Assembly: GCF_019753045.1 (NCBI RefSeq)
Contig: NZ_JAIELN010000010.1
Coordinates: 1-64,000 of the forward strand
Direction: 5' to 3'
Length of the DNA: 64,000 bases
Origin: Hyphomicrobium sp.
Lineage (GTDB): Bacteria; Pseudomonadota; Alphaproteobacteria; Rhizobiales; Hyphomicrobiaceae
The notes below the pieces were generated by a model that saw only the letters and a program-made list of their open reading frames with translations, was not told the DNA's origin and ran no database searches. The first letter of the stretch is position 1. Each line of letters starts with the position of its first letter. Positions 17,527-28,115 of this stretch are shown piece by piece. The position numbers were made by a program, and so were the translations under genes.

Positions 17527-20490
17527 CTAAGTTCCGAGCGCGTCGGCGACGAGCGCGGTCTGCTCCTTGATATGCTGCGAAAGTAAACCTGTTGCGGTCG
17601 ACGCGGATGCGGGCCGTCCTGCATACCGCGGTCGGCGATGAATGTATCCGAGGTGGTTCAGAACCCACTCGATATTCGCATCCATGAAGTACCAGGCACC
17701 CATATTTTTGGGCTCTTCCTGGCACCAGACGATCTCGGCGAACTTGAAGCGGCCAAGTTCCTGGATAAACGCGCGTGCCGCAAACGGATAAAGCTGTTCG
17801 ACGCGAAGGATATAGACGTCGTCACGGCCTTGCGCGTCGCGCGCGTCGAGAAGGTCATAGTAGACCTTACCGGTGCAGATGACGACGCGCTTGATCTCGT
17901 TGTCGGGCTTGAGCTTGATGGAGGAGGTGCCACGTTCGGCATCGTCCCACAGCAGGCGATGGAAACTCGCGCTCGGACCGAAATCCTCGATCTTGGAAAC
18001 GACGCGCTTGTGGCGCAGCAGCGACTTCGGCGTCATCAGGATCAGGGGCTTGCGGAAATTGCGATGCAATTGCCGGCGCAAGATATGGAAGTAGTTTGCA
18101 GGCGTCGTGCAGTTGGCGACCTGCCAATTGTCTTCAGCCGAAAGCTGTAGATAGCGTTCGAGACGCGCAGAAGAATGCTCCGGTCCCTGCCCCTCATAGC
18201 CGTGAGGCAACAGGCATACCAATCCGGACATGCGCAGCCACTTGCGCTCACCCGACGACAGGAACTGGTCGAAGATAACCTGCGCACCGTTCGCGAAGTC
18301 GCCGAATTGCGCTTCCCAAAGCGTCAACGCGTTGGGTTCGGCGAGCGAATAGCCGTATTCGAAGCCGAGAACAGCTTCTTCCGACAACATCGAGTTGACG
18401 ATTTCGAAGCTCGCCTGGTTGGTCGAGAGGTGCTTCAACGGAGAAAACCGGCGTTCGTTTTCCTGGTCGATGAAAACGGCGTGACGCTGCGAGAAGGTGC
18501 CGCGTTCGCAATCCTGGCCGGACAGGCGGACGCGGAAGCCCTCCATCAAAAGCGACGCGAACGCCATGTGCTCGGCCATCGCCCAGTCGATGCCCACGCC
18601 CGTATCGATCATTTCGCGACGGCGCTCGAGAAGCTTGGCGGCCGTCTTGTGCATGTGGAAATCGTTCGGGATCGTGGTGATGCGATGCCCGATATCTTTC
18701 AGCGTATCGATCGGAATGCCCGTGTTGCCGCGCCAATCATCGCTATCGGGGCGGGTGATGCCGGACCAGCGTCCGTCGAGCCAGTCGGCCTTGTTGGGCT
18801 TGTAGCCGTCGGAGAAACTGAACTCCTTGTCGAGGTTGGCGCGGACCGTCGCCTTCATCTCGGTGAACTCGGCCGGGGTCATCACACCCTCATCCATGAG
18901 CTCTTTCGAATAGATGTCGACGACCGTCGGGTGCGATTTGATCCGCTTGTACATCGCCGGCTGCGTGAACATCGGCTCGTCCGTCTCGTTGTGACCGTGA
19001 CGGCGATAGCAGAACATGTCGATGACGACGGGCTTCTGGAAGCGCTGGCGGAACTCGGTCGCAATTTTCGCGACGTGGACGACGGCTTCAGGACTGTCGC
19101 CGTTCACGTGGAAGATCGGCGCTTCGATCATCAGCGCCACGTCGGAGCAATAGGGCGATGACCGCGAGTGATGCGGCGCGGTCGTAAAGCCGATCTGATT
19201 GTTGATGATGAAATGAATGGATCCGCCGGTCCGATGCCCCCGGAGACCCGAGAGACCGAAGCATTCGGCGACCACGCCTTGGCCTGCGAACGCCGCATCG
19301 CCGTGAATGAGAAGGGGCATCACCCGCGTGCGATCGCCGCTCGGGCAGCCTGCCTGGTCCTGCTTTGCGCGGACTTTGCCGAGCACGACCGGATCGACGA
19401 TTTCGAGATGCGAGGGATTTGCGGTCAGCGACAAGTGAACGGTGTTGCCATCGAACATGCGGTCCGACGATGCGCCGAGATGGTATTTCACATCGCCGGA
19501 GCCTTCCACGTCGTCGGGCTTGAACGAACCGCCCTTGAACTCCTTGAAGATGGCGCGGAGCGGCTTCGACATTACGTTGGCGAGCACGTTGAGACGGCCG
19601 CGGTGGGCCATGCCCATGGCGATTTCCCGAACGCCCAAATGGCCGCCGCGCTTGATGATCTGCTCGAGCGCGGGAATGATCGATTCCGCGCCGTCGAGGC
19701 CGAAGCGCTTCGTGCCGGTATATTTGAGATCGCAGAATTTCTCGAAGGTTTCGGTCTCGATCAGTTTTCTGAGAATGGCCTTCCGGCCCTCGGGCGTGAA
19801 CCGGATGTCTTTTTCCGCGCCTTCGATGCGCTCCTGGATCCAGCCTTTTTGCGTCGGGTCGGTGATGTGGGTGAACTGGACGCCGATTTTCCGGCAATAG
19901 GTTCGCCGCAGAATCGTAACGATCTGGCGCATCGTTGCCGTTTCGAGGCCCATCACGCGGTCGATGAAAATCGGGCGATCGAGATCGGCTTCGGTAAATC
20001 CATAGGTTTCCGGCATCAGCTCGCGATGCGCGCGGCGGTCTGCGAGACCAAGCGGATCGAGGTCTGCCGCCAAGTGGCCGATAACGCGATAGGCGCGGAT
20101 CAGCATCAGAGCGCGAATGGAATCCTGCGTCGCGCGGAGGGAAGCCGCGGGCGTCAGCTCAAAACCGGCGATCTGCGCGCGGCGTTCGATCTTATCGCGA
20201 ATGGTGCGTTCGCCTTCGCCGTAATCGCCGGTCAAAGCGCCGACGAGATCGCGGTCCGCGCCGTTCTCATTCAAAAGTGCCGACAGCGGCGGAGCCCACG
20301 CCGGGCCTCCGGAATTTGCGGGGACGGAAGAGGGCGCTTCTTTTATGCTTTCAAAGAACCTTCGCCATTCATCGCTGACGGCGCCGGGATTGCGCTCGTA
20401 TTCAGCCTGCATGTCTTCGATGTAGGGCGCGTTGGCAGCGCTCAAAAAGGAAGTGCGTAGAAAAGCTTCGTTCTGGCCATTTCGTGCCAT
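17527..20490 (-). CDS. sucA: 2-oxoglutarate dehydrogenase E1
   Basis: E1 decarboxylates 2-oxoglutarate with thiamine diphosphate and passes the succinyl group to E2. The 987-residue protein is full length, with the N-terminal E2-binding segment followed by AEYERNPGAVSDEWRRFF. Thiamine-binding and active-site regions include GMAHRGRLNVLANV, GDAAFAGQGVV, and GDSPEAVVHVAKIATEFRQRF. The C-terminal half has EAQFGDFANGAQVIFDQF and LPHGYEGQGPEHSSARLER. It is followed by sucB on the same strand and preceded by sucD after 112 bp. Confidence 0.97.
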   Translation of the reverse strand: MARNGQNEAFLRTSFLSAANAPYIEDMQAEYERNPGAVSDEWRRFFESIKEAPSSVPANSGGPAWAPPLSALLNENGADRDLVGALTGDYGEGERTIRDKIERRAQIAGFELTPAASLRATQDSIRALMLIRAYRVIGHLAADLDPLGLADRRAHRELMPETYGFTEADLDRPIFIDRVMGLETATMRQIVTILRRTYCRKIGVQFTHITDPTQKGWIQERIEGAEKDIRFTPEGRKAILRKLIETETFEKFCDLKYTGTKRFGLDGAESIIPALEQIIKRGGHLGVREIAMGMAHRGRLNVLANVMSKPLRAIFKEFKGGSFKPDDVEGSGDVKYHLGASSDRMFDGNTVHLSLTANPSHLEIVDPVVLGKVRAKQDQAGCPSGDRTRVMPLLIHGDAAFAGQGVVAECFGLSGLRGHRTGGSIHFIINNQIGFTTAPHHSRSSPYCSDVALMIEAPIFHVNGDSPEAVVHVAKIATEFRQRFQKPVVIDMFCYRRHGHNETDEPMFTQPAMYKRIKSHPTVVDIYSKELMDEGVMTPAEFTEMKATVRANLDKEFSFSDGYKPNKADWLDGRWSGITRPDSDDWRGNTGIPIDTLKDIGHRITTIPNDFHMHKTAAKLLERRREMIDTGVGIDWAMAEHMAFASLLMEGFRVRLSGQDCERGTFSQRHAVFIDQENERRFSPLKHLSTNQASFEIVNSMLSEEAVLGFEYGYSLAEPNALTLWEAQFGDFANGAQVIFDQFLSSGERKWLRMSGLVCLLPHGYEGQGPEHSSARLERYLQLSAEDNWQVANCTTPANYFHILRRQLHRNFRKPLILMTPKSLLRHKRVVSKIEDFGPSASFHRLLWDDAERGTSSIKLKPDNEIKRVVICTGKVYYDLLDARDAQGRDDVYILRVEQLYPFAARAFIQELGRFKFAEIVWCQEEPKNMGAWYFMDANIEWVLNHLGYIHRRPRYAGRPASASTATGLLSQHIKEQTALVADALGT

Positions 20491-20602
20491 GAAATTCGTC
20501 CTTATTCATACTCCAAAAGCATCGCCTTCATGCTCTGGATGACGCGGACAAGACCGGATAATGCGTGCCGCCGGTCGTTCGGCCTATTCGTTCTGGCGGA
20601 GG

Positions 20603-21502
20603 CTACTCTCGCAAGACTTCAACAAGAGTACGACCCAGAGCGGCGGGGCTCGGCGCGATGGCGATGCCTGCGGCTTTCATCGCCTCAAGCTTGTCCTCTG
20701 CTTTACCCTTGCCGCCCGAGATGATTGCACCGGCATGACCCATGCGCCGCCCAGGGGGCGCAGTCACGCCAGCGATGAAACCTGCCATCGGCTTTTTGCG
20801 TCCCTTCTTCGCTTCGCGAATCAGGAACTCAGCGGCGTCTTCCTCAGCGGAACCGCCGATCTCGCCGATCATGATGATCGACTGCGTGTCGTTGTCGGAA
20901 AGGAACAGGTCGAGGACGTCGATAAATTCCGTGCCCTTGACGGGGTCGCCGCCGATGCCGACGGCGGTGGTCTGCCCGAGCCCAACATCAGTTGTTTGTT
21001 TCACGGCCTCATATGTGAGCGTTCCGGAGCGCGATACAATGCCGACGGAGCCCTTCTGGAAAATGTTGCCGGGCATAATGCCGATCTTGCATTGGCCGGG
21101 CGTCAGCAGGCCCGGGCAGTTCGGGCCGACGAGCCGTGACTTCGAGCCATCGAGGGCCCTTTTGACGCGGACCATATCCATCACCGGGATACCTTCGGTG
21201 ATGCACACGATGAGCGGCAATTCCGCGTCGATGGCTTCGAGGATGGCGTCAGCCGCGAAGGGCGGGGGAACGTAAATCGAGGTTGCTGTTGCGCCTGTCT
21301 TGGCGACGGCCTCGCCGACGCTATCGAAAAGCGGAACGTCCGCGAGTTCGGCGTCGGGGTGCTTGGAGCCGCCTTTACCGGGCGTGACGCCGCCGACGAT
21401 CTTGGTGCCGTAGGCGCGGGCCTGCTTCGTGTGAAAGGTGCCTTGGCTTCCCGTTATTCCTTGGCAAATGACCTTGGTGTTCTGGTCGATAAGAATGGAC
21501 AT
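20603..21502 (-). CDS. sucD: Succinyl-CoA synthetase alpha subunit
   Basis: SucD with SucC converts succinyl-CoA to succinate with formation of a nucleoside triphosphate. The 299-residue protein has the CoA-binding fold ([17 protein letters not shown]), [24 protein letters not shown], and the phosphorylated histidine in [13 protein letters not shown]. The start MSILIDQN at 21502 matches the family; the frame is open upstream, but the extra residues are not family-like. It follows sucC by 116 bp. Confidence 0.96.
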   Translation of the reverse strand: MSILIDQNTKVICQGITGSQGTFHTKQARAYGTKIVGGVTPGKGGSKHPDAELADVPLFDSVGEAVAKTGATATSIYVPPPFAADAILEAIDAELPLIVCITEGIPVMDMVRVKRALDGSKSRLVGPNCPGLLTPGQCKIGIMPGNIFQKGSVGIVSRSGTLTYEAVKQTTDVGLGQTTAVGIGGDPVKGTEFIDVLDLFLSDNDTQSIIMIGEIGGSAEEDAAEFLIREAKKGRKKPMAGFIAGVTAPPGRRMGHAGAIISGGKGKAEDKLEAMKAAGIAIAPSPAALGRTLVEVLRE

Positions 21503-21618
21503 TCCAACCCCGCGTGAAGGCGCGTCACAGCGCCTACATTTTGCGCATTTTTTGCACCGCAGCAAGTAGAACTGGGTGTTTAACTCATAAGCTTACGAAG
21601 TTTCAACCGCGAACACTG

Positions 21619-22818
21619 CTAAGCTGCGTTCTTCAACTGATCAGTGATTTTCTTGGCGGCGTCGGCGAGATCGTCGGCGGGAATGATTTTCAGACCCGAT
21701 TCCTTCAGGATTTTCTTGCCAAGATCCACGTTCGTCCCTTCCAGCCGGACGACGAGCGGAACTTTGATATCCATCTCGCGCGCAGCGGCGACGACGCCCT
21801 CCGCGATGATGTCACAACGCATGATGCCCCCGAAAATATTGACCAAGATCCCTTTGACGGACTCGTCTGCCAGAATGATCTTGAACGCCGCCTGAACCTT
21901 TTCCTTCGAGGCACCACCGCCGACATCGAGGAAGTTTGCGGGCTCGGCACCGTAAAGCTTGATGATGTCCATCGTCGCCATGGCCAGGCCGGCGCCGTTC
22001 ACGAGGCAGCCGATGTTACCGTCCAGCTTGACGAAGGCGAGATCGTATTTCGAAGCTTCGATTTCGGTCGGATCTTCCTCGCCGAGGTCGCGCAGGGCGA
22101 CGATCTCCGGATGGCGGTAGAGGGCATTTGAATCAAAGTTCATCTTGCCGTCGAGGCAGATGAGCTTGCCGTCCTTCGTGACGACGAGCGGATTGATCTC
22201 GAGGAGGCTCATGTCCTTCTCGACGACCATGCGATAGAGGTTTTCAACAAGGTTTCCACAAGCTTTCAACTGGTCGCCCTTGAGGCCCAGCGCGAAGCCG
22301 ACCTTGCGGCCATGGAACGGTTGATAGCCAGTTGCCGGGTCGATGGTGAGGGTGTGGATTTTTTCGGGCGTGTCGTGGGCCACGTCCTCGATGTTCATGC
22401 CGCCGGCTTCGCTGACGATGAATGCAACGCGCGACGTTGCGCGGTCGACGAGCGCCGAGAGATAAAGCTCGCGCGCAATCGCGGAACCGTCTTCGATATA
22501 AAGCCTGTTGACGACGCGGCCTGCAGGGCCGGTCTGGACGGTCACCAGCGTCTTGCCAAGCATTTCGCTCGCGAACTGCTCGACCTCTTCCAGAGACTTG
22601 GCGAGGCGGACGCCGCCCTTGTCCCCGGCCGATGGCTGCTTGAACTTGCCTTTGCCGCGGCCGCCGGCGTGGATCTGGGCCTTGACGACCCAGACGGGGC
22701 CGGGAAGTTTTTTCGCAGCTTCGACGGCCTCTTCCACGGAAAATGCGGCAAACCCGTTCGGGGTCGGCACGCCGTATTCGCGGTAGAGTTCTTTGGCTTG
22801 ATATTCGTGGATGTTCAT
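21619..22818 (-). CDS. sucC: Succinyl-CoA synthetase beta subunit
   Basis: The beta subunit carries the ATP-grasp nucleotide site and succinate-binding region. The 399-residue protein starts [18 protein letters not shown], the standard opening, and contains [47 protein letters not shown] and the C-terminal [15 protein letters not shown]. The start is at 22818; the frame is open further upstream without homology. In related Hyphomicrobiales mdh normally lies directly upstream on the same strand; here a plus-strand dioxygenase gene lies between. Confidence 0.97.
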   Translation of the reverse strand: MNIHEYQAKELYREYGVPTPNGFAAFSVEEAVEAAKKLPGPVWVVKAQIHAGGRGKGKFKQPSAGDKGGVRLAKSLEEVEQFASEMLGKTLVTVQTGPAGRVVNRLYIEDGSAIARELYLSALVDRATSRVAFIVSEAGGMNIEDVAHDTPEKIHTLTIDPATGYQPFHGRKVGFALGLKGDQLKACGNLVENLYRMVVEKDMSLLEINPLVVTKDGKLICLDGKMNFDSNALYRHPEIVALRDLGEEDPTEIEASKYDLAFVKLDGNIGCLVNGAGLAMATMDIIKLYGAEPANFLDVGGGASKEKVQAAFKIILADESVKGILVNIFGGIMRCDIIAEGVVAAAREMDIKVPLVVRLEGTNVDLGKKILKESGLKIIPADDLADAAKKITDQLKNAA

Positions 22819-23014
22819 AACCGAGCCCTCACAGAACAAATCTCCGTCATCATGCGCATCGCGGCAGCGCGTGCCGCTTTTTGTCCAAATTGCCAACGCT
22901 AAGGTCACGATGCACCGGCATTTTCGCGGTGCGCCCGGGCCGCCCATTGAGTCGGCCTTGCAAGAACCGTAAATCCGGTTTCGATACTCGCTTAGTCAAT
23001 AACGGGGAACGTCT

Positions 23015-23653
23015 ATGACATTTGCCTGCATCAACATCGATGGCTTGAAGGCGGCGCGGACTGGCCGCGATCCCTTCAATTTCCTGGTCGGCGAGAATTT
23101 CATCCAGCCGTCGACCGTGGAGCCGCTGAAGAAAGATTTTCCTGATCTGAAGGAGCCCGGGTTTCTGACAGAGACCGACATTGGAGAGGGCATCCATGGC
23201 GCCTTCCAGAAGCTGCTCGCAGATCTGAAGAGCCCCGAAGTTTCGAAGATCGTCTCCGAGAAGCTCGATATCGATCTCGTCGGCAAGCCGAAGATGATCA
23301 CCATTCGCAAGCTGTCGGCTGCGAAGGACGGCCGCATCCACACGGACGGCGAAGCCAAGATCGCGACGATGCTCACTTATCTCAACGACAAGTGGGACGG
23401 CACCGGAGCCGGCTGCCTCCGCGTTCTGCGCAACGATCACGACTTCGAGGATTACGTCGAGCAGATCAGCCCGCTCACCGGCACGGTTTTCGCCTTCCGG
23501 CGCTCCGATTTTTCGTGGCACGGGCACACGCCGTTCGTCGGCGAGCGCCGAGTCGTGCAAATGACGTGGCTTAGAAGCGAAGCCGACGTCGCCCGCAAGG
23601 AGAAGCGCGGCGCGCTCTCGCACAACCTGAAGAAAATGTTCAAGTTCGGCTGA
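23015..23653 (+). CDS. 2OG-Fe(II) oxygenase-like protein
   Basis: This 212-residue protein resembles the prolyl-4-hydroxylase-type 2-oxoglutarate/Fe(II) dioxygenases. The iron-binding facial triad fits HTD (H109, D111) and a distal histidine in SWHGHTPFVG (H169 or H171), with R179 about ten residues later suited to binding the 2-oxoglutarate carboxylate. Between them is a double-stranded beta-helix pattern (TGTVFAFRRSDFSWHG). The substrate is unknown. It is encoded against the direction of mdh and sucCDAB and splits that cluster; a hairpin terminator follows its stop. The start has GGGGAACG upstream. Confidence 0.78.
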   Translation: MTFACINIDGLKAARTGRDPFNFLVGENFIQPSTVEPLKKDFPDLKEPGFLTETDIGEGIHGAFQKLLADLKSPEVSKIVSEKLDIDLVGKPKMITIRKLSAAKDGRIHTDGEAKIATMLTYLNDKWDGTGAGCLRVLRNDHDFEDYVEQISPLTGTVFAFRRSDFSWHGHTPFVGERRVVQMTWLRSEADVARKEKRGALSHNLKKMFKFG

Positions 23654-23681
23654 GGCCGAAACCCTTATCTCATCTTCCTGA

Positions 23682-23713
23682 GGGTGGCGTGCCGGCAAGG
23701 TTGCGCCACCCTT

Positions 23714-23715
<2 letters not shown>
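23682..23715 (+). terminator. Intrinsic terminator after the dioxygenase gene
   Basis: GGGTGGCG (23682-23689) pairs with CGCCACCC (23704-23711) around a 14-base loop, followed by TTTT. It lies between the convergent stops of the dioxygenase gene and mdh, touching the mdh stop, and may block readthrough into mdh antisense. Confidence 0.75.
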
Positions 23716-24769
<1,054 letters not shown>

Positions 24770-24864
24770 TCAAGCACAAGACGCAAATTTCTTCTCAAAG
24801 TCTGGCTGCGCGCCGTGATTTGGTACGATCGGAACGACAGAACATGGGCCCGCCATTTTCGGCT

Positions 24865-25968
24865 TCAGTGGCGCGTACGGCCCCCAGAATGGCCCGCCAA
24901 ATAGGCTTCCGAGCGCATTTCGGTCAGCCGAGACGCGGTTCGCTGGAAGAGATCGGCGCCATCGCCCTTCGGGTACAGCGCGGCCGGCTCGGCGGCGGCC
25001 GAGGCGATGAGGCAGATGCGGCCGTCGTAGAGAGCGTCGACAAGATTGATGAAGCGACGCGCGACGTCCCGCCGGTCGGGCGTGAGCAGAGGGATCCCAT
25101 CAATAATGACGGTGTGGAAGGCGTGGGCGATATGAATGTAATCGTTCGCACCCAATGGCTGATCGCAAAGATCGGCGAACTGAAAGCGGGCGACGCCCAT
25201 GGATGCGACCGGCACCTGGACCTTGCGGCCTTTGACATCCAGCGTTTGCGGTTTTCCGGGATGGTTGCCGGTCAGCCGTTTCCAATGCGCATCGAGAGCG
25301 GCTTTGGCGGCTGTATCGATCGGATGAAAGTAAAGCGTCTCGCCTGAAAGCTTATCGAGCCGGAAATCCTTCTTCGCGCCGAGCTCGACCACGTCGAGCT
25401 GCTTTTCGAGCGACGATATAAAGGGAAGGAAAAGCTGGCGGTTGAGGCCGTTCTTATAGAGCTCCGACGGGCGCGCATTGGACGTCGCAACGACGACGGT
25501 ACCTGCCGCGAAGAGCGCTTCGAACAACCGGCCAAGGATCATGGCATCGGCAATATCGGTGACGTGCAGCTCGTCAAAGCATAGAAGCCGCGCTTCTTTT
25601 GCGATCGTCTCCGCGACGTGTGGAATTGGATCGCCGTCGACCGTCTTTCGGGCTTCGCCGATGCGGTCATGCACGTCGGCCATGAATTCGTGAAAATGCG
25701 CACGCCGTTTCGGCTCGAAGGATGTCTCCTCAAAAAAGAGGTCCATCAGCATTGTCTTGCCGCGGCCGACCGAGCCCCAAATGTAAAGACCCTTCGGCGG
25801 TACCGGCGGTTTGCCGAACACTTTCGCGAGCATCCCGTTTTTCGGCCGATACGCCGCGAGTTCACGTTCCAGCTCGTCGAGACGTATCGCGAGTGCGGCC
25901 TGCGCGGCGTCGGGCTCGATCTCTTGCTCGGCGAGCCGCCGATTATATCCTTCGATGATCGTCGCCAT
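24865..25968 (-). CDS. zapE: ZapE / AFG1 family ATPase
   Basis: This 367-residue AFG1-like P-loop ATPase is related to ZapE, which acts on the Z-ring during division in E. coli, and to mitochondrial AFG1/LACE1. Walker A is GSVGRGKT (65-72), Walker B LCFDELHVTDIADAMIL, and the arginine-bearing sensor region is in VATSNARPSELYKNGLNR. The C-terminal part has FADLCDQPLGANDYIHIA. The frame stays open to 26151, but MATIIEGYNRRLAE at 25968 matches the usual family N-terminus. It precedes mdh by 179 bp with nothing else visible between them. Confidence 0.9.
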   Translation of the reverse strand: MATIIEGYNRRLAEQEIEPDAAQAALAIRLDELERELAAYRPKNGMLAKVFGKPPVPPKGLYIWGSVGRGKTMLMDLFFEETSFEPKRRAHFHEFMADVHDRIGEARKTVDGDPIPHVAETIAKEARLLCFDELHVTDIADAMILGRLFEALFAAGTVVVATSNARPSELYKNGLNRQLFLPFISSLEKQLDVVELGAKKDFRLDKLSGETLYFHPIDTAAKAALDAHWKRLTGNHPGKPQTLDVKGRKVQVPVASMGVARFQFADLCDQPLGANDYIHIAHAFHTVIIDGIPLLTPDRRDVARRFINLVDALYDGRICLIASAAAEPAALYPKGDGADLFQRTASRLTEMRSEAYLAGHSGGRTRH

Positions 25969-26244
25969 CCGGCCCCCAATCGTGATCCGCTTTCGGTAAT
26001 CGGCGGAAGCCGAGAGATGCAACAGCGGATCGCCGCGACGAATTGGGGTGCGCCGAATGTCGCTCTCCAATTGCGTCGCATCGCTCAGCGCCCAGCAATC
26101 AAAGGTTCGGCACCGTCCGTCGCCTAAAAATGCATTGCTGCTTTGCAGCATTTTCTATCGCTCCGCACAGAATAAGTCCCATTTTAGGGGAAGTTACAAG
26201 CGCTTAGCGCGCGGCGGCGCGGCGTGAAGCGAGGAGATTGAATA

Positions 26245-26841
26245 ATGTTGAAAGAGGCTCCGGAGGCAAGCGCGGACCGGCTTGGTTCAATCAGGCGGCT
26301 GCTGACAAGCGAGAGCTACTTGCTCGCCGAACATTTGCAACGGCTCGACCCCGAGGCGCGTCATCGCCGTTTCGGTCACGATGTTTCTGATGAATTCATC
26401 ACTCGCTACGCGTCGCACGCGGGCGATTTCGGCAACGTGACTTTCGGCTATTTTGTTGACGGCGAATTGCGGGCGGTCGCGGAATTGCGTCCGGATGATC
26501 TCATGCATCGCCCCGGAGCCGAGGTTGCATTCTCAGTGGAGAAGCCGTTCGTAAATCGCGGGATTGCTACACAGTTGATGGGCCGCGTGATACGCACGGC
26601 ACGCAATCGTGGACTGCGCCACCTCATTCTCGTGTGCTTGCCCGATAATGCGAAGATGCAAGCGATCGCGCGTCACTACGGAGCGGAGATCAAGGTCGAG
26701 GACGGTTCCGTCATCGCGGACATCATTCCCAAAGATCCGGATTATCAATCGTGGGTCGGCGAATTGTTGGACGAGCGAATGACGTACCTTCACTCTGCGC
26801 TTGATTTCCAAAAGCGTCTCAGAGGCGCGGCCGAATTGTAA
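26245..26841 (+). CDS. GNAT family N-acetyltransferase
   Basis: This 198-residue protein has a GNAT fold: a strand pair around GNVTFGYFVDGELRAVAELRP, acetyl-CoA-binding segment KPFVNRGIATQLMGRVIRTA with an R/Q-x-x-G-x-A-like loop, and the following LILVCLPDNAKMQAIARHYGA. The substrate is not predictable. It starts with ATG after a clear GAGGAG. It stands alone, followed by about 275 bp without a gene that includes an inverted repeat AATTGAG/CTCAATT (26865-26891). Confidence 0.85.
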   Translation: MLKEAPEASADRLGSIRRLLTSESYLLAEHLQRLDPEARHRRFGHDVSDEFITRYASHAGDFGNVTFGYFVDGELRAVAELRPDDLMHRPGAEVAFSVEKPFVNRGIATQLMGRVIRTARNRGLRHLILVCLPDNAKMQAIARHYGAEIKVEDGSVIADIIPKDPDYQSWVGELLDERMTYLHSALDFQKRLRGAAEL

Positions 26842-27116
26842 TTGCGATTGGCTGTCCGAACGCGAATTGAGTAATTCGATATCGCTCAATTCAGATACAA
26901 CGAGATGTTTGCAGCGCGGTAATTCGAGCCCGCGAGTCGTTCTAAAGGCCAATAGACGTCGAAAAATAAGAAAAATTGAGTCATTATCGCAACAGTTTGC
27001 GTTAATAAACGCCTTTTTGCCCGCGATTTCAAACTTCTCCGTCTACAAAGCTCTCGAATTTGCTCATGTTTGTGAAGTTCGAGCTGATTCGAACATCCTA
27101 GAGGGAGATTAATACT
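26842..27116. other. AT-rich intergenic region upstream of the histone-like gene
   Basis: No coding sequence is evident. It contains the inverted repeat AATTGAG (26865-26871)/CTCAATT (26885-26891) and a weak hairpin GCGTT-AATA-AACGC followed by CTTTTTG (26999-27018) that could end the GNAT transcript. The last part must hold the promoter of the histone-like gene, but I cannot place -35/-10 boxes with confidence. Confidence 0.35.
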
Positions 27117-27245
27117 ATGGCTAAGGCAGCTAAGGCAGTTAAGACGGTCGCGAAGCGCAAGAAACCCGTTGCCAAGAAGGCAGCACCTGCGAAGAAGACC
27201 GTCAAGAAGGCAGTCAAGAAAGTCGCCAAGCGGAAAGCCGCTTAA
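27117..27245 (+). CDS. Histone H1-like lysine/alanine-rich small protein
   Basis: A 42-residue protein beginning MAKAAKAVKTVAKRKKP is encoded here. Almost every residue is Lys, Ala, Val, Thr, Pro or Arg, with the H1/AlgP-type pattern of PVAKKAAPAKKTVKKA repeats. This composition is typical of bacterial histone H1-like nucleoid proteins that bind DNA or polyphosphate nonspecifically. The ATG has a strong Shine-Dalgarno (GAGGGAG about 9 bp upstream), and a good intrinsic terminator follows 68 bp after the stop, so it looks like a complete single-gene transcription unit. Nucleoid binding is inferred from composition. Confidence 0.8.
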   Translation: MAKAAKAVKTVAKRKKPVAKKAAPAKKTVKKAVKKVAKRKAA

Positions 27246-27312
27246 TTCCATTTCGCGTCCCGGAGCTCTGGACTGGGCACTCAGGCTTCGGACGCAAATG
27301 CAAATGGCGAAT

Positions 27313-27338
27313 GGGCGCTCTCGAAGCGCCCCTTTCTC
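27313..27338 (+). terminator. Intrinsic terminator of the histone-like gene
   Basis: GGGCGCT (27313-27319) pairs with AGCGCCC (27325-27331) around a five-base loop and is followed by the T-rich CTTTCTC. A second inverted repeat, TGGCCGG (27358-27364)/CCGGCCA (27384-27390), is followed by TATCTTTTTT and could act as a backup. Confidence 0.75.
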
Positions 27339-27530
27339 TCCAAACGGTACTATCCAATGGCCGGGCGATTGCGATAAGCATCACCGGCCATATCTTTTTT
27401 CCGATATAAGCCGCCGATTCCTCCGGATCGGCCGCGGAATTCGCCGACGATATCGAACGGCAATCCTCATGCTTTCATTCAAAACGGCGAAATATGAGCA
27501 GGCCGATTGCTCGACCTGCCCATATTGCAT

Positions 27531-28115
27531 TTAGCCTACGCGGAACACGGCGCCGGCGACCGATCTCGCCCGCTCGCGCACTGCGTTTCCGTCGTTGCCG
27601 GATTTTACGATCCACTGGCCGTTGGCCGCGCGGCCGGTGATCATGCCGACGTGATGCGGCCAGACGACCACGGCACCGATCTGTGGTCCGCTCGCGCGTC
27701 CGTAACGCTTCCAGTTGGCAGCGAGGTTGAATTCTGGACCTCCGCCCAACTGCGTGCGCATCCACCAACCGCACCATGCCCGGGGGCGGCCGCCAACGTT
27801 GCCAGCCGACGCATATTTGCGGCCGCTATAGGAGCGGCGCTGTGCGTAGTGACGTCCACCACTGCCGCTGTTGGCATAGTGACGGCGTGTTCCGGAACGA
27901 GACGCATAACCGGAACCAGATTTGCGGTTTGAATATTGACGGTGGGCAGAGCTACGCGATGCGTAGCGGGCCGAGTACTGCCGCTTGCCAGCGGAATGCT
28001 TATAGGAGCGCTCGTAACGGTCACCCTTGTGACCCTGATAGTTGCGCGCCTCGGCCGATGTCATACCGGCCAACCAAGCCAAGCACATCGCCACTGCGAT
28101 TAAACTCAATCGCAT
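27531..28115 (-). CDS. Secreted CHAP/NlpC-like protein with Arg/Ser/Tyr-rich linker
   Basis: This 194-residue exported protein has a signal peptide (residues 1-22, ending TSAEA). A low-complexity region (about 24-107) rich in Arg, Ser, Tyr and Gly follows, then a compact C-terminal domain. That domain has the order C115 (RAWCGWWMR), H155 (WPHHVGMITG) and N174 (SGNDGN), which fits the Cys-His-Asn/Asp triad of CHAP/NlpC-P60 cysteine hydrolases or amidases acting on peptidoglycan. The basic linker may bind cell-wall polymers. A clear ribosome site (AAGGAG) precedes the ATG at 28115. A role in wall remodelling is inferred. Confidence 0.75.
   Translation of the reverse strand: MRLSLIAVAMCLAWLAGMTSAEARNYQGHKGDRYERSYKHSAGKRQYSARYASRSSAHRQYSNRKSGSGYASRSGTRRHYANSGSGGRHYAQRRSYSGRKYASAGNVGGRPRAWCGWWMRTQLGGGPEFNLAANWKRYGRASGPQIGAVVVWPHHVGMITGRAANGQWIVKSGNDGNAVRERARSVAGAVFRVG

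Noticed and set aside
18175-20460. Long open frames antisense to sucA
   Set aside because: They mirror the codon bias of sucA in the opposite frame, have arginine/alanine-rich nonsense composition and no domain; typical of high-GC genomes.
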